A stretch of DNA of 64,000 bases, taken from the NCBI GenBank assembly GCA_005772895.1, contig SXIH01000068.1:62001-126000 (forward strand). Reading direction: 5' to 3'. The translations under genes and the position numbers were made by a program. Below the pieces are notes generated by a model, which ran no database searches, had not been told where the DNA came from, and saw nothing but the letters and a program-made list of their open reading frames with translations. Of this stretch, positions 25,598 through 33,868 are shown piece by piece (positions within the stretch are counted from its first letter, which is position 1; each line of letters opens with the position of its first letter). This stretch comes from Bacteroidota bacterium (GTDB taxonomy: Bacteria > Bacteroidota > Bacteroidia > 2-12-FULL-35-15).

Positions 25598-26851
25598 ATG
25601 AAGCTCCTTATTAAAAATATAAAAACCCTTGTTCAAGTTGAAGATGAACCGAAGCTAAAAGTTTTGGGTGATGAAATGAAAAAACTGAATTGTGTTCAAA
25701 ATGCATGGCTTGCAATTGAAGATGATAAAATTGTCGGATTCGGAAAGATGGATGATTGGGAAGGAATTTCGGATTGGACAAACTTGACAATTATTGATGC
25801 TTCTGATAAAATTGTAATGCCAAGTTATTGCGATAGTCATACACATATTGTTTATGCTGGTAGTCGCGAAACAGAATTTGTAGATAGAATAAGCGGATTA
25901 ACCTACGAACAGATATTTGAACGTGGTGGCGGGATTTTGAATTCTGCGAAAAAATTACAGGAGGCATCGGAAGAAGAATTAATAGAAAGTGCATTAAAAC
26001 GACTGAACGAAATTATGCGGCAGGGAACCGGAGCTGTTGAGATTAAAAGCGGATACGGATTGAGTACAGAAGCGGAATTAAAGATGCTTCGTGTGATCAA
26101 GAAATTAAAATCTCTTACTCCACTAACAATCAAGGCTACTTTCCTTGGTGCACACGCTGTTCCAACGGAATACAAAAATGACAAACGTAAATATATCGAT
26201 TTGCTCATCAATGAAATGATGCCAAAAATAGCTGCAGAAAAATTAGCTGATTATTGCGATGTGTTTTGCGAACAAAATTATTTTACAAAAGAAGAAACGG
26301 TTGAAATATTAACGGCTGCAAAGAAACACGGCATGACTCCAAAAGTTCATGCAGAACAACTGAGCAACTTTGGTGGCGTGTTAGCGGGTGTTGAAGTCGG
26401 AGCAATAAGTGTAGACCATTTAGAATTTGTGGGCGACAAAGAAATTGAAGCATTAAAAAAATCTGAAACAATGCCAACCATTTTACCAGGTGCTGCTTTC
26501 TTTTTGAGTTTACCATTACCACCAGCAAGAAAAATGATAGACGCTGGATTACCTGTTGCAGTTGCGAGTGATTACAACCCGGGAAGCAGTCCGAGTGGCA
26601 ACATGAATTTCATGCTTTCACTTTGTTGTGTACAATATAAAATGACACCAGAAGAAGCAATCAATGCAGCAACAATCAATTCTGCATACGCAATGGACTT
26701 GAGTAAAACACATGGAAGTATTTGTGTCGGTAAACAAGCAAATGTATTTATAACAAAAGAAATTCCGAGTTATGGGTTTATTCCTTACTCGTTTGGAAGT
26801 AATTTGGTGGAGACGGTGATTTTGAATGGGAAGGTGATTAGTGGTGACTAG
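25598..26851 (+). CDS. hutI: Imidazolonepropionase
   Basis: A 417-residue amidohydrolase that opens imidazolonepropionate to formiminoglutamate, the third step of histidine degradation. The metal-binding HTH lies at 81-83 in DSHTHIVYAGSRETEF. Substrate-binding YEQIFERGGGILNS and VEIKSGYGLS are present. The second metal His is in KVHAEQLSNFGG, and the metal Asp is in VAVASDYNPGSSPSGNM. Length is normal. The next gene in the same direction encodes the enzyme that uses its product, so the pair is functionally linked. The hutH and hutU genes are not in the window. Confidence 0.95.
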   Translation: MKLLIKNIKTLVQVEDEPKLKVLGDEMKKLNCVQNAWLAIEDDKIVGFGKMDDWEGISDWTNLTIIDASDKIVMPSYCDSHTHIVYAGSRETEFVDRISGLTYEQIFERGGGILNSAKKLQEASEEELIESALKRLNEIMRQGTGAVEIKSGYGLSTEAELKMLRVIKKLKSLTPLTIKATFLGAHAVPTEYKNDKRKYIDLLINEMMPKIAAEKLADYCDVFCEQNYFTKEETVEILTAAKKHGMTPKVHAEQLSNFGGVLAGVEVGAISVDHLEFVGDKEIEALKKSETMPTILPGAAFFLSLPLPPARKMIDAGLPVAVASDYNPGSSPSGNMNFMLSLCCVQYKMTPEEAINAATINSAYAMDLSKTHGSICVGKQANVFITKEIPSYGFIPYSFGSNLVETVILNGKVISGD

Positions 26852-26979
26852 GTAACTAAGTAACTAGGTGACTAGGCAAAAGGTGATAAGGTGATAAAGT
26901 GATGGGGTGATAAAGTAATAAAATAAAAACATATAGCATACACAGCATACTAATAAACCTGCCTACCGTCAGGCAGGCT
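26840..26979. repeat. Stop-rich tract and imperfect palindrome between hutI and ftcD
   Basis: The tract starts with the hutI stop. GTAACTAAGTAACTAGGTGACTAGG is followed by repeated GGTGATAA / AGTGATGG words and AAATAAAAAC. At 26957-26979 there is an imperfect copy of the CCTGCCT...AGGCAGG palindrome. The stretch just before the ftcD ATG (AATTAACCAATGAACTAATG) is again repetitive. Confidence 0.7.
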
Positions 26980-26996
26980 AATTAACCAATGAACTA

Positions 26997-28679
26997 ATGA
27001 ACCAATTAATCGAATGTGTTCCTAACTTCAGCGAAGGACACGACATGAACATTATCAAACAGATTACGAATGAAATTGAATCTGTTGAAGGAGTAAAATT
27101 ATTGAACGTTGATCCAGGCAAGGCAACCAACAGAACAGTTGTGACTTTTGTTGGAAATCCTCAGGCTGTTATTGATGCTGCATTTTTGGCAATTAAAAAA
27201 GCGGCTGAGTTAATTGATATGAGCAAACACAAAGGCGAACATCCTCGTATGGGTGCTACAGATGTTTGTCCGCTTATCCCCATTGCCGGCATTTCTATGG
27301 AAGAAACAGCAGAGTACGCAAAAAAATTAGGCGCTCGTGTTGGTAAGGAAGTGGGTATTGCTGTTTATTTATACGAAGCTGCTCAGTCCGATAAAAAACG
27401 AAATAATTTATCGGTAATCCGTGCAGGAGAATATGAAGGATTTTTCAAAAAAATAAAATTACCGGAATGGAAACCTGATTTCGGTCCGGCTGAACATTCT
27501 GTAAAATCAGGTTCTACCGTAATTGGCGCCCGTGATTTTTTAGTGGCTTACAATGTGAATTTGAATACCACTTCAACACGCAGAGCAAACTCTATTGCTT
27601 TTGATGTTCGTGAAGCAGGTCGAGTTAAGCGAGAAGGAAATCCTGTTACAGGAAAAATTGTAACGGATGAAAAAGGAAATCCGGTGAACATTCCGGGTTC
27701 ATTAAAATCTGTAAAAGCAATTGGTTGGTATATTGAAGAATATGGTATAGCTCAAATTTCTATGAACTTAACCAATATCAATATTACTTCGGTACACAAA
27801 GCATTTGATGAAGTATGCAACAAAGCTACGGAGCGTGGAATAAGGGTAACAGGTTCGGAGTTGGTTGGATTGGTTCCGTTAAAATCGATGCTGGATGCAG
27901 GGAAATATTTCTTGGAAAAACAAAATCGTTCGACAGGAGTTTCAGAAAAAGAATTGATAAAGATTGCGGTTAAATCTTTAGGCTTGGATGAATTGTCGCC
28001 TTTCAAACCCGAAGAACGCATTATTGAATATTTATTAAAAGACGATTCAAAAGCAAGATTAATAAAAATGGATTTAGTTGCCTTTGCAGATGAAACCGCA
28101 AGTGAGAGTCCGGCACCAGGCGGTGGTTCTATTTCCGCTTATGTTGGCGCTTTAGGAATTTCTTTGGGAACAATGGTTGCCAATCTTTCTTCACATAAAC
28201 CAGGCTGGGATGAGCGCTGGAAAGAGTTTTCGGATTGGGCAGAAAAAGGTCAACACTACAAAAACGAGTTATTGAAAATGGTGGATGAAGATACAAATGC
28301 TTTCAATAAAATTATGGCGGCCTTTGGATTACCAAAAGCATCCGATGAAGAAAAAAAAGCAAGAACTCAAGCGATACAAGATGCCACCAAATACGCGACA
28401 GAAGTGCCATTCAAAGTAATGCAATTGTGTTACGATTCAATGGAAGTGATAAAAGCTATGGCAGAAGTGGGTAATCCGAATTCGGTTACAGATGCCGGTG
28501 TTGGTGCACTTTGCGCACGTTCGGCAGTGATGGGCGCTTTCTTAAATGTGAAGATAAATGCTGCAGGATTGACAGATAAAGCCTTTGCAGAGAAACTAAT
28601 TGCAGAAGGAAACGTATTAGAAGCTAAAACAAACGCTTTGGAGACTGAGATATTGAAGATTGTTAATAGCAAAATATAG
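26997..28679 (+). CDS. ftcD: Bifunctional glutamate formimidoyltransferase / formimidoyl-THF cyclodeaminase
   Basis: A 560-residue fusion. Residues 1 to about 330 are the formimidoyltransferase. CVPNFSEG is at 7-14, and the catalytic-type His82 is in EHPRMGATDVCPLIP, the same number as in the mammalian enzyme. Residues about 345-560 are the cyclodeaminase (FADETASESPAPGGGSISAYVGALG ... GNPNSVTDAGVGALCARSA). The enzyme transfers the formimino group of formiminoglutamate to tetrahydrofolate and releases ammonia, giving methenyl-THF and glutamate. It follows hutI, which makes its substrate. The bifunctional form is known from animals and some bacteria, including Bacteroidota. Confidence 0.94.
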   Translation: MNQLIECVPNFSEGHDMNIIKQITNEIESVEGVKLLNVDPGKATNRTVVTFVGNPQAVIDAAFLAIKKAAELIDMSKHKGEHPRMGATDVCPLIPIAGISMEETAEYAKKLGARVGKEVGIAVYLYEAAQSDKKRNNLSVIRAGEYEGFFKKIKLPEWKPDFGPAEHSVKSGSTVIGARDFLVAYNVNLNTTSTRRANSIAFDVREAGRVKREGNPVTGKIVTDEKGNPVNIPGSLKSVKAIGWYIEEYGIAQISMNLTNINITSVHKAFDEVCNKATERGIRVTGSELVGLVPLKSMLDAGKYFLEKQNRSTGVSEKELIKIAVKSLGLDELSPFKPEERIIEYLLKDDSKARLIKMDLVAFADETASESPAPGGGSISAYVGALGISLGTMVANLSSHKPGWDERWKEFSDWAEKGQHYKNELLKMVDEDTNAFNKIMAAFGLPKASDEEKKARTQAIQDATKYATEVPFKVMQLCYDSMEVIKAMAEVGNPNSVTDAGVGALCARSAVMGAFLNVKINAAGLTDKAFAEKLIAEGNVLEAKTNALETEILKIVNSKI

Positions 28680-28793
28680 TAGTGATGTGGTGATAAAGTG
28701 ATGAAGTAAAAAAGTTTCTTGTCAACCTATGCTTTTTACACTATTACATTTATTACTTTATCACTCAGTCACTTTACAACTTTATCACTCAAA
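28677..28793. repeat. Stop-rich tract and its inverted form between ftcD and the patatin gene
   Basis: After the ftcD stop come GTGATGTGGTGATAAAGTG and ATGAAGTAAAAAAG. After a 25-base spacer the complementary words follow (TTACTTTATCACTC, AGTCACTTTAC, TTTATCACTC) right up to the next ATG at 28794. TGATAAAGT and ACTTTATCA can pair to form a long, loose hairpin. Confidence 0.65.
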
Positions 28794-31079
28794 ATGGGAC
28801 TCGCATTACAAATAAAACGACAAATACGGAAGCATCCCACCTTTCGCAGATTTTTTTATTCGTTTTATTTTCGTTTGCTTCTACTCGATTTTAAAAAAAA
28901 CCAATTACTATTAATTTTCTGGTTAGTATTTTTCGGAATCATAACTAACAATGTAGCTCCAAGATACGGTGTTGCTTATTTATTCTGGGGTCCTGAATAT
29001 TTCGATAAAATGAGTTTCTACTCATACTTTATTACCGGTTTTGCTTGTGGCGGATTTATTATGGCTTATAATATTGCCAGCTATATCAAAAATGGTTTCC
29101 GCTTTCCTTTTCTTGCCACACTCCGGAATCCTTTTATGAAATACTGCTTGAACAACTTTTTAATTCCATTAACATTTACACTTCTCTATTGTTCTAAAAT
29201 TTTCTTCTTTTTAAATAGCGAAGGCAATTATTCTACTATTCACATTTTATGGTTTATTACTTCCTTCATTTTAGGAAACCTCTTTTTTATTTTTATTGCT
29301 TTTACTTATTTCTTCCGAACCAATAAAGACTTAACTAAATTATATGGAATTCAAATTGCCGAACCGTTATCTAATAAAGGGATTCCAAGAAAAGAACATT
29401 CAGGTGAAAGAAACCCTCACTTAATAAAAGAATCGCGCGATTGGTATGTAGAAACATACATGAGTGGAATCTTTAGAAGAAGATTGGTAAGATCTGTTCG
29501 ACATTATAAAAAAGAAATGCTGAAGGCAGTATTAAAACAAAACCATAAAGCAGCATTTGTTTTTCAAATTCTTTCTATTGCAAGTTTGATTTTGTTAGGG
29601 ATATTTTCAAAAGCTTCAGTATTTGAAATTCCTGCTAGTGCTAGTTTGTTTTTATTATTCACCATGTTTATTATGCTATTTAGTTCATTCTACTCATGGT
29701 TCAGAGGCTGGTCAACAATTTTGTTCATTGTCTTTTTAGTTGCTTTTAACACGTTACACAAAATTGATTTTTTATCAACGGAGAATAGAGCTTATGGGTT
29801 AAACTATCAAACAGTAAAAGCAGATTATAGTTACGATAACTTCAAAGTAATAGATAAGAATTATGACAACCTTACTGCCGACATAAACGCAACTCTTAAC
29901 ATTTTAAATAAATGGAAAGTAAAAAATACCGATCCGTCTAATCCAACTAAAAAACCTAAACTTGTTTTAATAAATGTGAGTGGCGGAGGAATTCGCTCAT
30001 CACTCTGGACGTTATATACTTTGCAGGTTGCAGACAGTTTATTGCAAGGAAAATTAATTAGTCAAACACAGCTTATTACAGGTTCATCAGGCGGAATGAT
30101 TGGTGCTGCATATTTTAGAGAATTGTCTTTATTAAAATTAAAAAACAAAATCCCAACAGCTTACGATAAAATGTACTGTAACAAAATGTCGAAAGATATT
30201 TTGAATCCGATAGCTTTTACAATTGCTACAAGCGAATGGTTGTTTCCATTAAAAAGTTTTACTGTAGATAATCATAAGTATTCTTACGATAGAGGTTCTG
30301 CTTTTGAGCAAAAACTAGATGAAAATACTTTAGGTATTTTTGATAAACGCTTAGTGGCTTATAAAAAACCAGAAGCTGAATCCTATATTCCAATGATGGT
30401 ATTTGCCCCTTCTATTGTGAATGATGGAAGAAAATTATTGATTTCTCCATTAGGTATTTCCTATTTGACTCAAAATGCTAAAACAGAAAAAACACAATTT
30501 AATAAGCTATTTGATGCAATAGAATATTCTCGTTTTTTCCAAGCTCAAAGTGCAGAACAAACAAAATTCACGAGTGTATTAAGAATGAGTGCTACGTTCC
30601 CATATATTTCTCCTGTTGTGTCATTACCAAGTGAACCAAGAATAGAAATTATGGATGCTGGATTAAGAGATAATTACGGTTTAGAAACCAGTCTGCGCTT
30701 TGTTAAAGCATTTAACGATTGGATTGCAGAAAACACAAGTGGAATAGTTATCATTCAAATACGCGACAGACATAAGAATGTTCCAATAGACGAAAACCCT
30801 TCACAAACATTAGGACAAGCATTAACAAGGCCTATGGGCAGTTTTTACGGACATCTTTTTGAGGTACAAGATTACAACCAAAATCAACAAATTCAAATGG
30901 CAGATGTTTGGTGCAAATCTCAAATAGATATTATTGATTTGCAATTAAGAAATGAAGCAAACGATAGGATTTCTTTAAGCTGGCATTTAACCAATAAAGA
31001 GAAAAAGAAAGTATTTAATTCGATTAACCTTCCCGAAAACCAAGAAGCTATCAAAAGAATTGTGGCTTTGTTGAAGTAG
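28794..31079 (+). CDS. Multi-pass membrane protein with C-terminal patatin-like phospholipase domain
   Basis: A 761-residue protein from the ATG at 28794; a longer in-frame start would encode the repeat tract. The first 340 residues or so contain about seven hydrophobic helices. The patatin domain starts with LVLINVSGGGIRSSLW (oxyanion loop, about residues 392-402). It continues with TGSSGGMIGA (nucleophile GxSGG, about 428-433) and MDAGLRDNYGLE (catalytic Asp, about 620). Patatin domains are lipid acyl hydrolases with a Ser-Asp dyad; all key residues are present. Attachment to a polytopic membrane part suggests action on membrane lipids from the cytoplasmic side, but that is inferred. Confidence 0.85.
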   Translation: MGLALQIKRQIRKHPTFRRFFYSFYFRLLLLDFKKNQLLLIFWLVFFGIITNNVAPRYGVAYLFWGPEYFDKMSFYSYFITGFACGGFIMAYNIASYIKNGFRFPFLATLRNPFMKYCLNNFLIPLTFTLLYCSKIFFFLNSEGNYSTIHILWFITSFILGNLFFIFIAFTYFFRTNKDLTKLYGIQIAEPLSNKGIPRKEHSGERNPHLIKESRDWYVETYMSGIFRRRLVRSVRHYKKEMLKAVLKQNHKAAFVFQILSIASLILLGIFSKASVFEIPASASLFLLFTMFIMLFSSFYSWFRGWSTILFIVFLVAFNTLHKIDFLSTENRAYGLNYQTVKADYSYDNFKVIDKNYDNLTADINATLNILNKWKVKNTDPSNPTKKPKLVLINVSGGGIRSSLWTLYTLQVADSLLQGKLISQTQLITGSSGGMIGAAYFRELSLLKLKNKIPTAYDKMYCNKMSKDILNPIAFTIATSEWLFPLKSFTVDNHKYSYDRGSAFEQKLDENTLGIFDKRLVAYKKPEAESYIPMMVFAPSIVNDGRKLLISPLGISYLTQNAKTEKTQFNKLFDAIEYSRFFQAQSAEQTKFTSVLRMSATFPYISPVVSLPSEPRIEIMDAGLRDNYGLETSLRFVKAFNDWIAENTSGIVIIQIRDRHKNVPIDENPSQTLGQALTRPMGSFYGHLFEVQDYNQNQQIQMADVWCKSQIDIIDLQLRNEANDRISLSWHLTNKEKKKVFNSINLPENQEAIKRIVALLK

Positions 31080-31140
31080 TTTCTCATCCAACATTTGTTA
31101 GAAATTTTTTTAGAACCCTAACAATCTTTTTTACAAATTA

Positions 31141-31172
31141 TTGGGACAATTACTTAAAATCTTGTAGATTTG
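31141..31172 (+). promoter_or_regulatory. Promoter of the small secreted-protein gene at 31202
   Basis: TAGATTTG (31165-31172) matches TAnnTTTG. TTG at 31141-31143 stands 21 bases upstream as a -33 element. The box ends 29 bases before the ATG. Confidence 0.6.
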
Positions 31173-31201
31173 AGATATTGTTAAACCCAAAAACTAAACA
31201 C

Positions 31202-31480
31202 ATGAAACTAAAAACATTATTTTCAGCTGCATTTTTAATGATTGCAAGTATTGCAAGTGCATTTACAATTGATTATTATAACAAAGATTCTCAAAAGCAC
31301 GTTATGGAAGTAAAATCTAACGGTTCTACTCAAAAGGTTGAATTTTCCGCTTCAACAACTGGAGCGACTTCAATTCAAACAAGTGCTTCAGAAGTGGAGA
31401 TCAAAACTTCTTGCGGATGGGTAAAAGTTAAAAATGGAGCAAAAGTTCATATTAAAGACGGTTGTATTACTGTTCAATAA
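31202..31480 (+). CDS. Small secreted protein of unknown function
   Basis: A 92-residue protein with a signal peptide (MKLKTLFSAAFLMIASIASA). The mature part of about 70 residues is a beta-rich single domain (VMEVKSNGSTQKVEFSASTTGATSIQTSASEVEIKTSCGWVKVKNGAKVHIKDGCITVQ) with two cysteines that could form a disulfide. The ATG at 31202 is preferred over an upstream in-frame start because it begins the signal peptide. It is a monocistronic unit with its own promoter and a strong terminator, which suggests sizeable expression. No known family. Confidence 0.75.
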   Translation: MKLKTLFSAAFLMIASIASAFTIDYYNKDSQKHVMEVKSNGSTQKVEFSASTTGATSIQTSASEVEIKTSCGWVKVKNGAKVHIKDGCITVQ

Positions 31481-31502
31481 ATAATTTTTATTTAAAAAAA
31501 AG

Positions 31503-31531
31503 AAGCCCTCCGAAAAATCGGAGGGCTTTTT
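31503..31531. terminator. Bidirectional Rho-independent terminator
   Basis: Perfect 11-bp stem AAGCCCTCCGA / TCGGAGGGCTT with a short AAAA loop, flanked by a T-run on the right and an A-run (T-run on the minus strand) on the left. It separates the convergent genes at 31202 and 31565. Confidence 0.9.
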
Positions 31532-31564
31532 GTTAATTCAGTAAAAAATAATAATGTGATACTA

Positions 31565-32551
31565 TTAATTAAATAACCTACCAAAGTCAATACCGAAAGA
31601 AGTTCCAAAAACTCCAATACTAATTTTCCTGCCTATCTCTATTCCACATCCAGCTATGTGTAAAGAAAGTGAATCATCTTTTATACCAGCACCTGTTTCT
31701 AAACCTAATCCTAAAGTAAGATCAAATAGAGAAGCGTGTGCATCAATAAGATCCAACTCAATTCCAGCACCGGCATAAAATGTACTTAATTCTGCTTTTG
31801 CCTCTGTTGTAAATATACTTACATCAACTCCACTTATATTATTCTTTCCTTGTTGCACGTCCATCATTGATGCTTTTGCAATAACAGCGAAAGAGGGTCC
31901 TAAAAAATTTTTTGTAACTACAACACCACTTAAAGCATTACCAACATCAATTGATGAATCATTTTGAGAGCCGCTAGGATGCATTAAAACATATTTATCC
32001 CCTCCAAAATATGCTAAGGTTCTTGATTCCCCCCATCCCATATTGGCGTAATCAGCTAAAAACTTCCATTTATCCTCTAAATTATCAAACTCAGGTGGAT
32101 TATCAGATTGATTTATTTTCACAAGTGAAGACCAAACATTACCCAAATCATTTTCCGGAGTTCCTTTTTTAATAACTAAATTACCATCGTCTTGAAGCTC
32201 TAAATAATAATCTCCGATATCTAACGCAGAATTATTTGTCCACAATCGAATATCGGTCCCATTTTGATTTTTTCCAAGAATAAAAAAACTTCCTCTTTCT
32301 GTTAATAACAAAGAATATCCTCCTACAACACAACCATTAGAATTTATCCTTTCAGTTGGGATCTCAGTTCTCCATTTTTGTTCAACTATATTTTCCATTC
32401 CAGAACCTTGATAAACAACAAGAGTTCCATTATTTTGGTCAACAACTGCAAAATATTTGTTACTTTTTGAAGATATTACTTCGTTCTTTTTTAAATACTT
32501 TCCACCAAGTAAAGTATACATTTTTTGAATTTCACTTTTTATTTCTTCCAT
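31565..32551 (-). CDS. Bulb-type (B-) lectin protein with glycine-rich C-terminal domain
   Basis: A 328-residue protein with no signal peptide. Residues about 30-145 look like a bulb-type mannose-binding lectin. Blades include YFAVVDQNNGTLVVYQG (33-49) and YYLELQDDGNLVIKKG (115-130), followed by VWSS (139-142), as in the QxDxNxVxY pattern. Residues about 150-225 form a linker. Residues about 240-328 alternate Gly, Ala and hydrophobic residues (YAGAGIELDLIDAHASLFDL, LGLGLETGAGIKDDSLSL, GCGIEIGRKISIGVFG), which suggests amphipathic strands. From memory, similar tails occur in some eukaryotic secreted or toxin-like proteins. Function unknown; a carbohydrate-binding effector is possible. Confidence 0.6.
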   Translation of the reverse strand: MEEIKSEIQKMYTLLGGKYLKKNEVISSKSNKYFAVVDQNNGTLVVYQGSGMENIVEQKWRTEIPTERINSNGCVVGGYSLLLTERGSFFILGKNQNGTDIRLWTNNSALDIGDYYLELQDDGNLVIKKGTPENDLGNVWSSLVKINQSDNPPEFDNLEDKWKFLADYANMGWGESRTLAYFGGDKYVLMHPSGSQNDSSIDVGNALSGVVVTKNFLGPSFAVIAKASMMDVQQGKNNISGVDVSIFTTEAKAELSTFYAGAGIELDLIDAHASLFDLTLGLGLETGAGIKDDSLSLHIAGCGIEIGRKISIGVFGTSFGIDFGRLFN

Positions 32552-32805
32552 TTTGTTTATATTTTAATTGTTTAATTAATTTTTGATAATGATACAAAAT
32601 AAGTGTTTATGAAAATACATTCTGAAACAGATCGACCAGAACAAAAAGCAATCAAAGCGCCTATGCACCTTATTAATACTATAATATGGAAGGATTGGTT
32701 TATCCGAATATAAACGGGTATATCTGAGTACAAACGGATAATTAAAAAAAACGCCTCGTAAAATACGAAGCGTCTTATATCTAATATCTCGAATTTAATA
32801 TCTTT
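32552..32805. other. Intergenic region between moxR and the lectin gene
   Basis: A 254-base gap upstream of the lectin gene and downstream of moxR. It contains repeated words of the type TATCCGAATATAAACGGG and ACAAACGGATAATT and, at its left part, AT-rich leader sequence for the lectin gene. The moxR terminator lies at 32744-32775. No ORF or RNA gene is seen. Confidence 0.5.
32744..32775 (-). terminator. Rho-independent terminator of moxR
   Basis: On the minus strand, GACGCTTCGTA and TACGAGGCGT pair with one mismatch around a short loop and are followed by a run of eight or so T. It lies 31 bases after the moxR stop. Confidence 0.75.
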
Positions 32806-33771
32806 CTACTTCATCAACTCTTCAATAATCTTATCTACACTCACACCTTCAGCTTCTGCTTTATAATTTCTGACAATACGGTGACGCAAAATTGCTGCTG
32901 CTACTGCTTTTACGTCTTCTATATCAGGGGAATATTTTCCTTTAATTAATGAATGACATTTTGCACCTATTACTAAATATTGTGAAGCTCGTGGTCCTGC
33001 TCCCCATGATAAATATTTGTTTGCAATTTCTGCAGCGTGAATAGTATTCGGACGAGTTTTGGAAGCCAGTTTTACAGCGTACTCCAAAACATTATCTGCT
33101 ACAGGAATTCTTCTTACCAATTCTTGAAAATAAAGGATCTCTTCACCGGTCATTACTTTTTTCAATTCTGTTTTTGAATTGGATGTTGTGCTTTTTACAA
33201 CCTGATATTCATCTTCCAATTTTGGATAATCCAACCAAACATTAAACATAAAACGGTCTAACTGTGCTTCCGGTAAAGGATATGTTCCTTCTTGTTCAAT
33301 TGGATTTTGAGTTGCCAATACAAAAAACGGATTTCCTAATTCGTAACGCTTTCCTCCTGTTGTAATGCTTCTTTCCTGCATAGCCTCTAACAGGGCAGCT
33401 TGCGTTTTTGGTGGAGTACGGTTAATCTCATCGGCCAAAACAATGTTTGCAAATAATGGACCTTTGATGAATTTAAAATTTCTGTCGTCACCCAAAATTT
33501 CGGAACCAATAATATCGGATGGCATTAAATCGGGAGTAAACTGAATACGGTTATACGTTAAACCTAAAACATCGGCAATGGTATTCACCAAAAGTGTTTT
33601 AGCTAATCCGGGAACACCAATTAACAAACAATGTCCTTTGCTGAAAATTGAAATCAACACATCTTTCACAACTTCATCCTGCCCAATAATGATTTTACCT
33701 ATTTCGGCATTTAATGTTTTGTATTTTACTACAAATGCATCTACGGCTTCTACGTCATTTTTGTAATCCAT
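32806..33771 (-). CDS. MoxR family AAA+ ATPase
   Basis: A 321-residue AAA_3 protein. Walker A is GVPGLAKT (52-59). Walker B is VLADEINRTPPKTQAALLEAMQE (about 110-132). The sensor region is FVLATQNPIEQEGTYPLPEAQLDRFMF, and the C-terminal lid domain follows. MoxR ATPases act as chaperones for metal insertion or complex assembly, usually beside DUF58 and von Willebrand-type genes. None of those is here. Instead the gene follows three periplasmic foldase-type genes in the same direction. The conserved placement may reflect a role in envelope quality control, which is inference. Confidence 0.92.
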   Translation of the reverse strand: MDYKNDVEAVDAFVVKYKTLNAEIGKIIIGQDEVVKDVLISIFSKGHCLLIGVPGLAKTLLVNTIADVLGLTYNRIQFTPDLMPSDIIGSEILGDDRNFKFIKGPLFANIVLADEINRTPPKTQAALLEAMQERSITTGGKRYELGNPFFVLATQNPIEQEGTYPLPEAQLDRFMFNVWLDYPKLEDEYQVVKSTTSNSKTELKKVMTGEEILYFQELVRRIPVADNVLEYAVKLASKTRPNTIHAAEIANKYLSWGAGPRASQYLVIGAKCHSLIKGKYSPDIEDVKAVAAAILRHRIVRNYKAEAEGVSVDKIIEELMK

Positions 33772-33789
33772 TTCACTTAATGATTTATG

Positions 33790-33866
33790 AAATTGGAGAT
33801 TTGGTGAATTGGAGAATTGGTGATTTTAAAAATTCTCCATTTCTCTATTTCTCTACTTCTCCATTT
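33790..33866. repeat. Word tract and its inverted form between the surA-like gene and moxR
   Basis: On the minus strand, after the surA-like stop, come ATGGAGAAGTAGAGAAATAG and AGAAATGGAGAATT. After TTTAAAA the complementary words follow (CACCAATTCTCCAATTCACC). GGAGAATT and AATTCTCC form a perfect stem. The layout matches the ftcD-patatin gap. Confidence 0.65.
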
Positions 33867-33868
33867 TT

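Noticed and set aside
28719-28793. Longer N-terminus for the patatin protein
   Set aside because: These codons translate a repeat tract; the conserved hydrophobic protein begins at the ATG at 28794.
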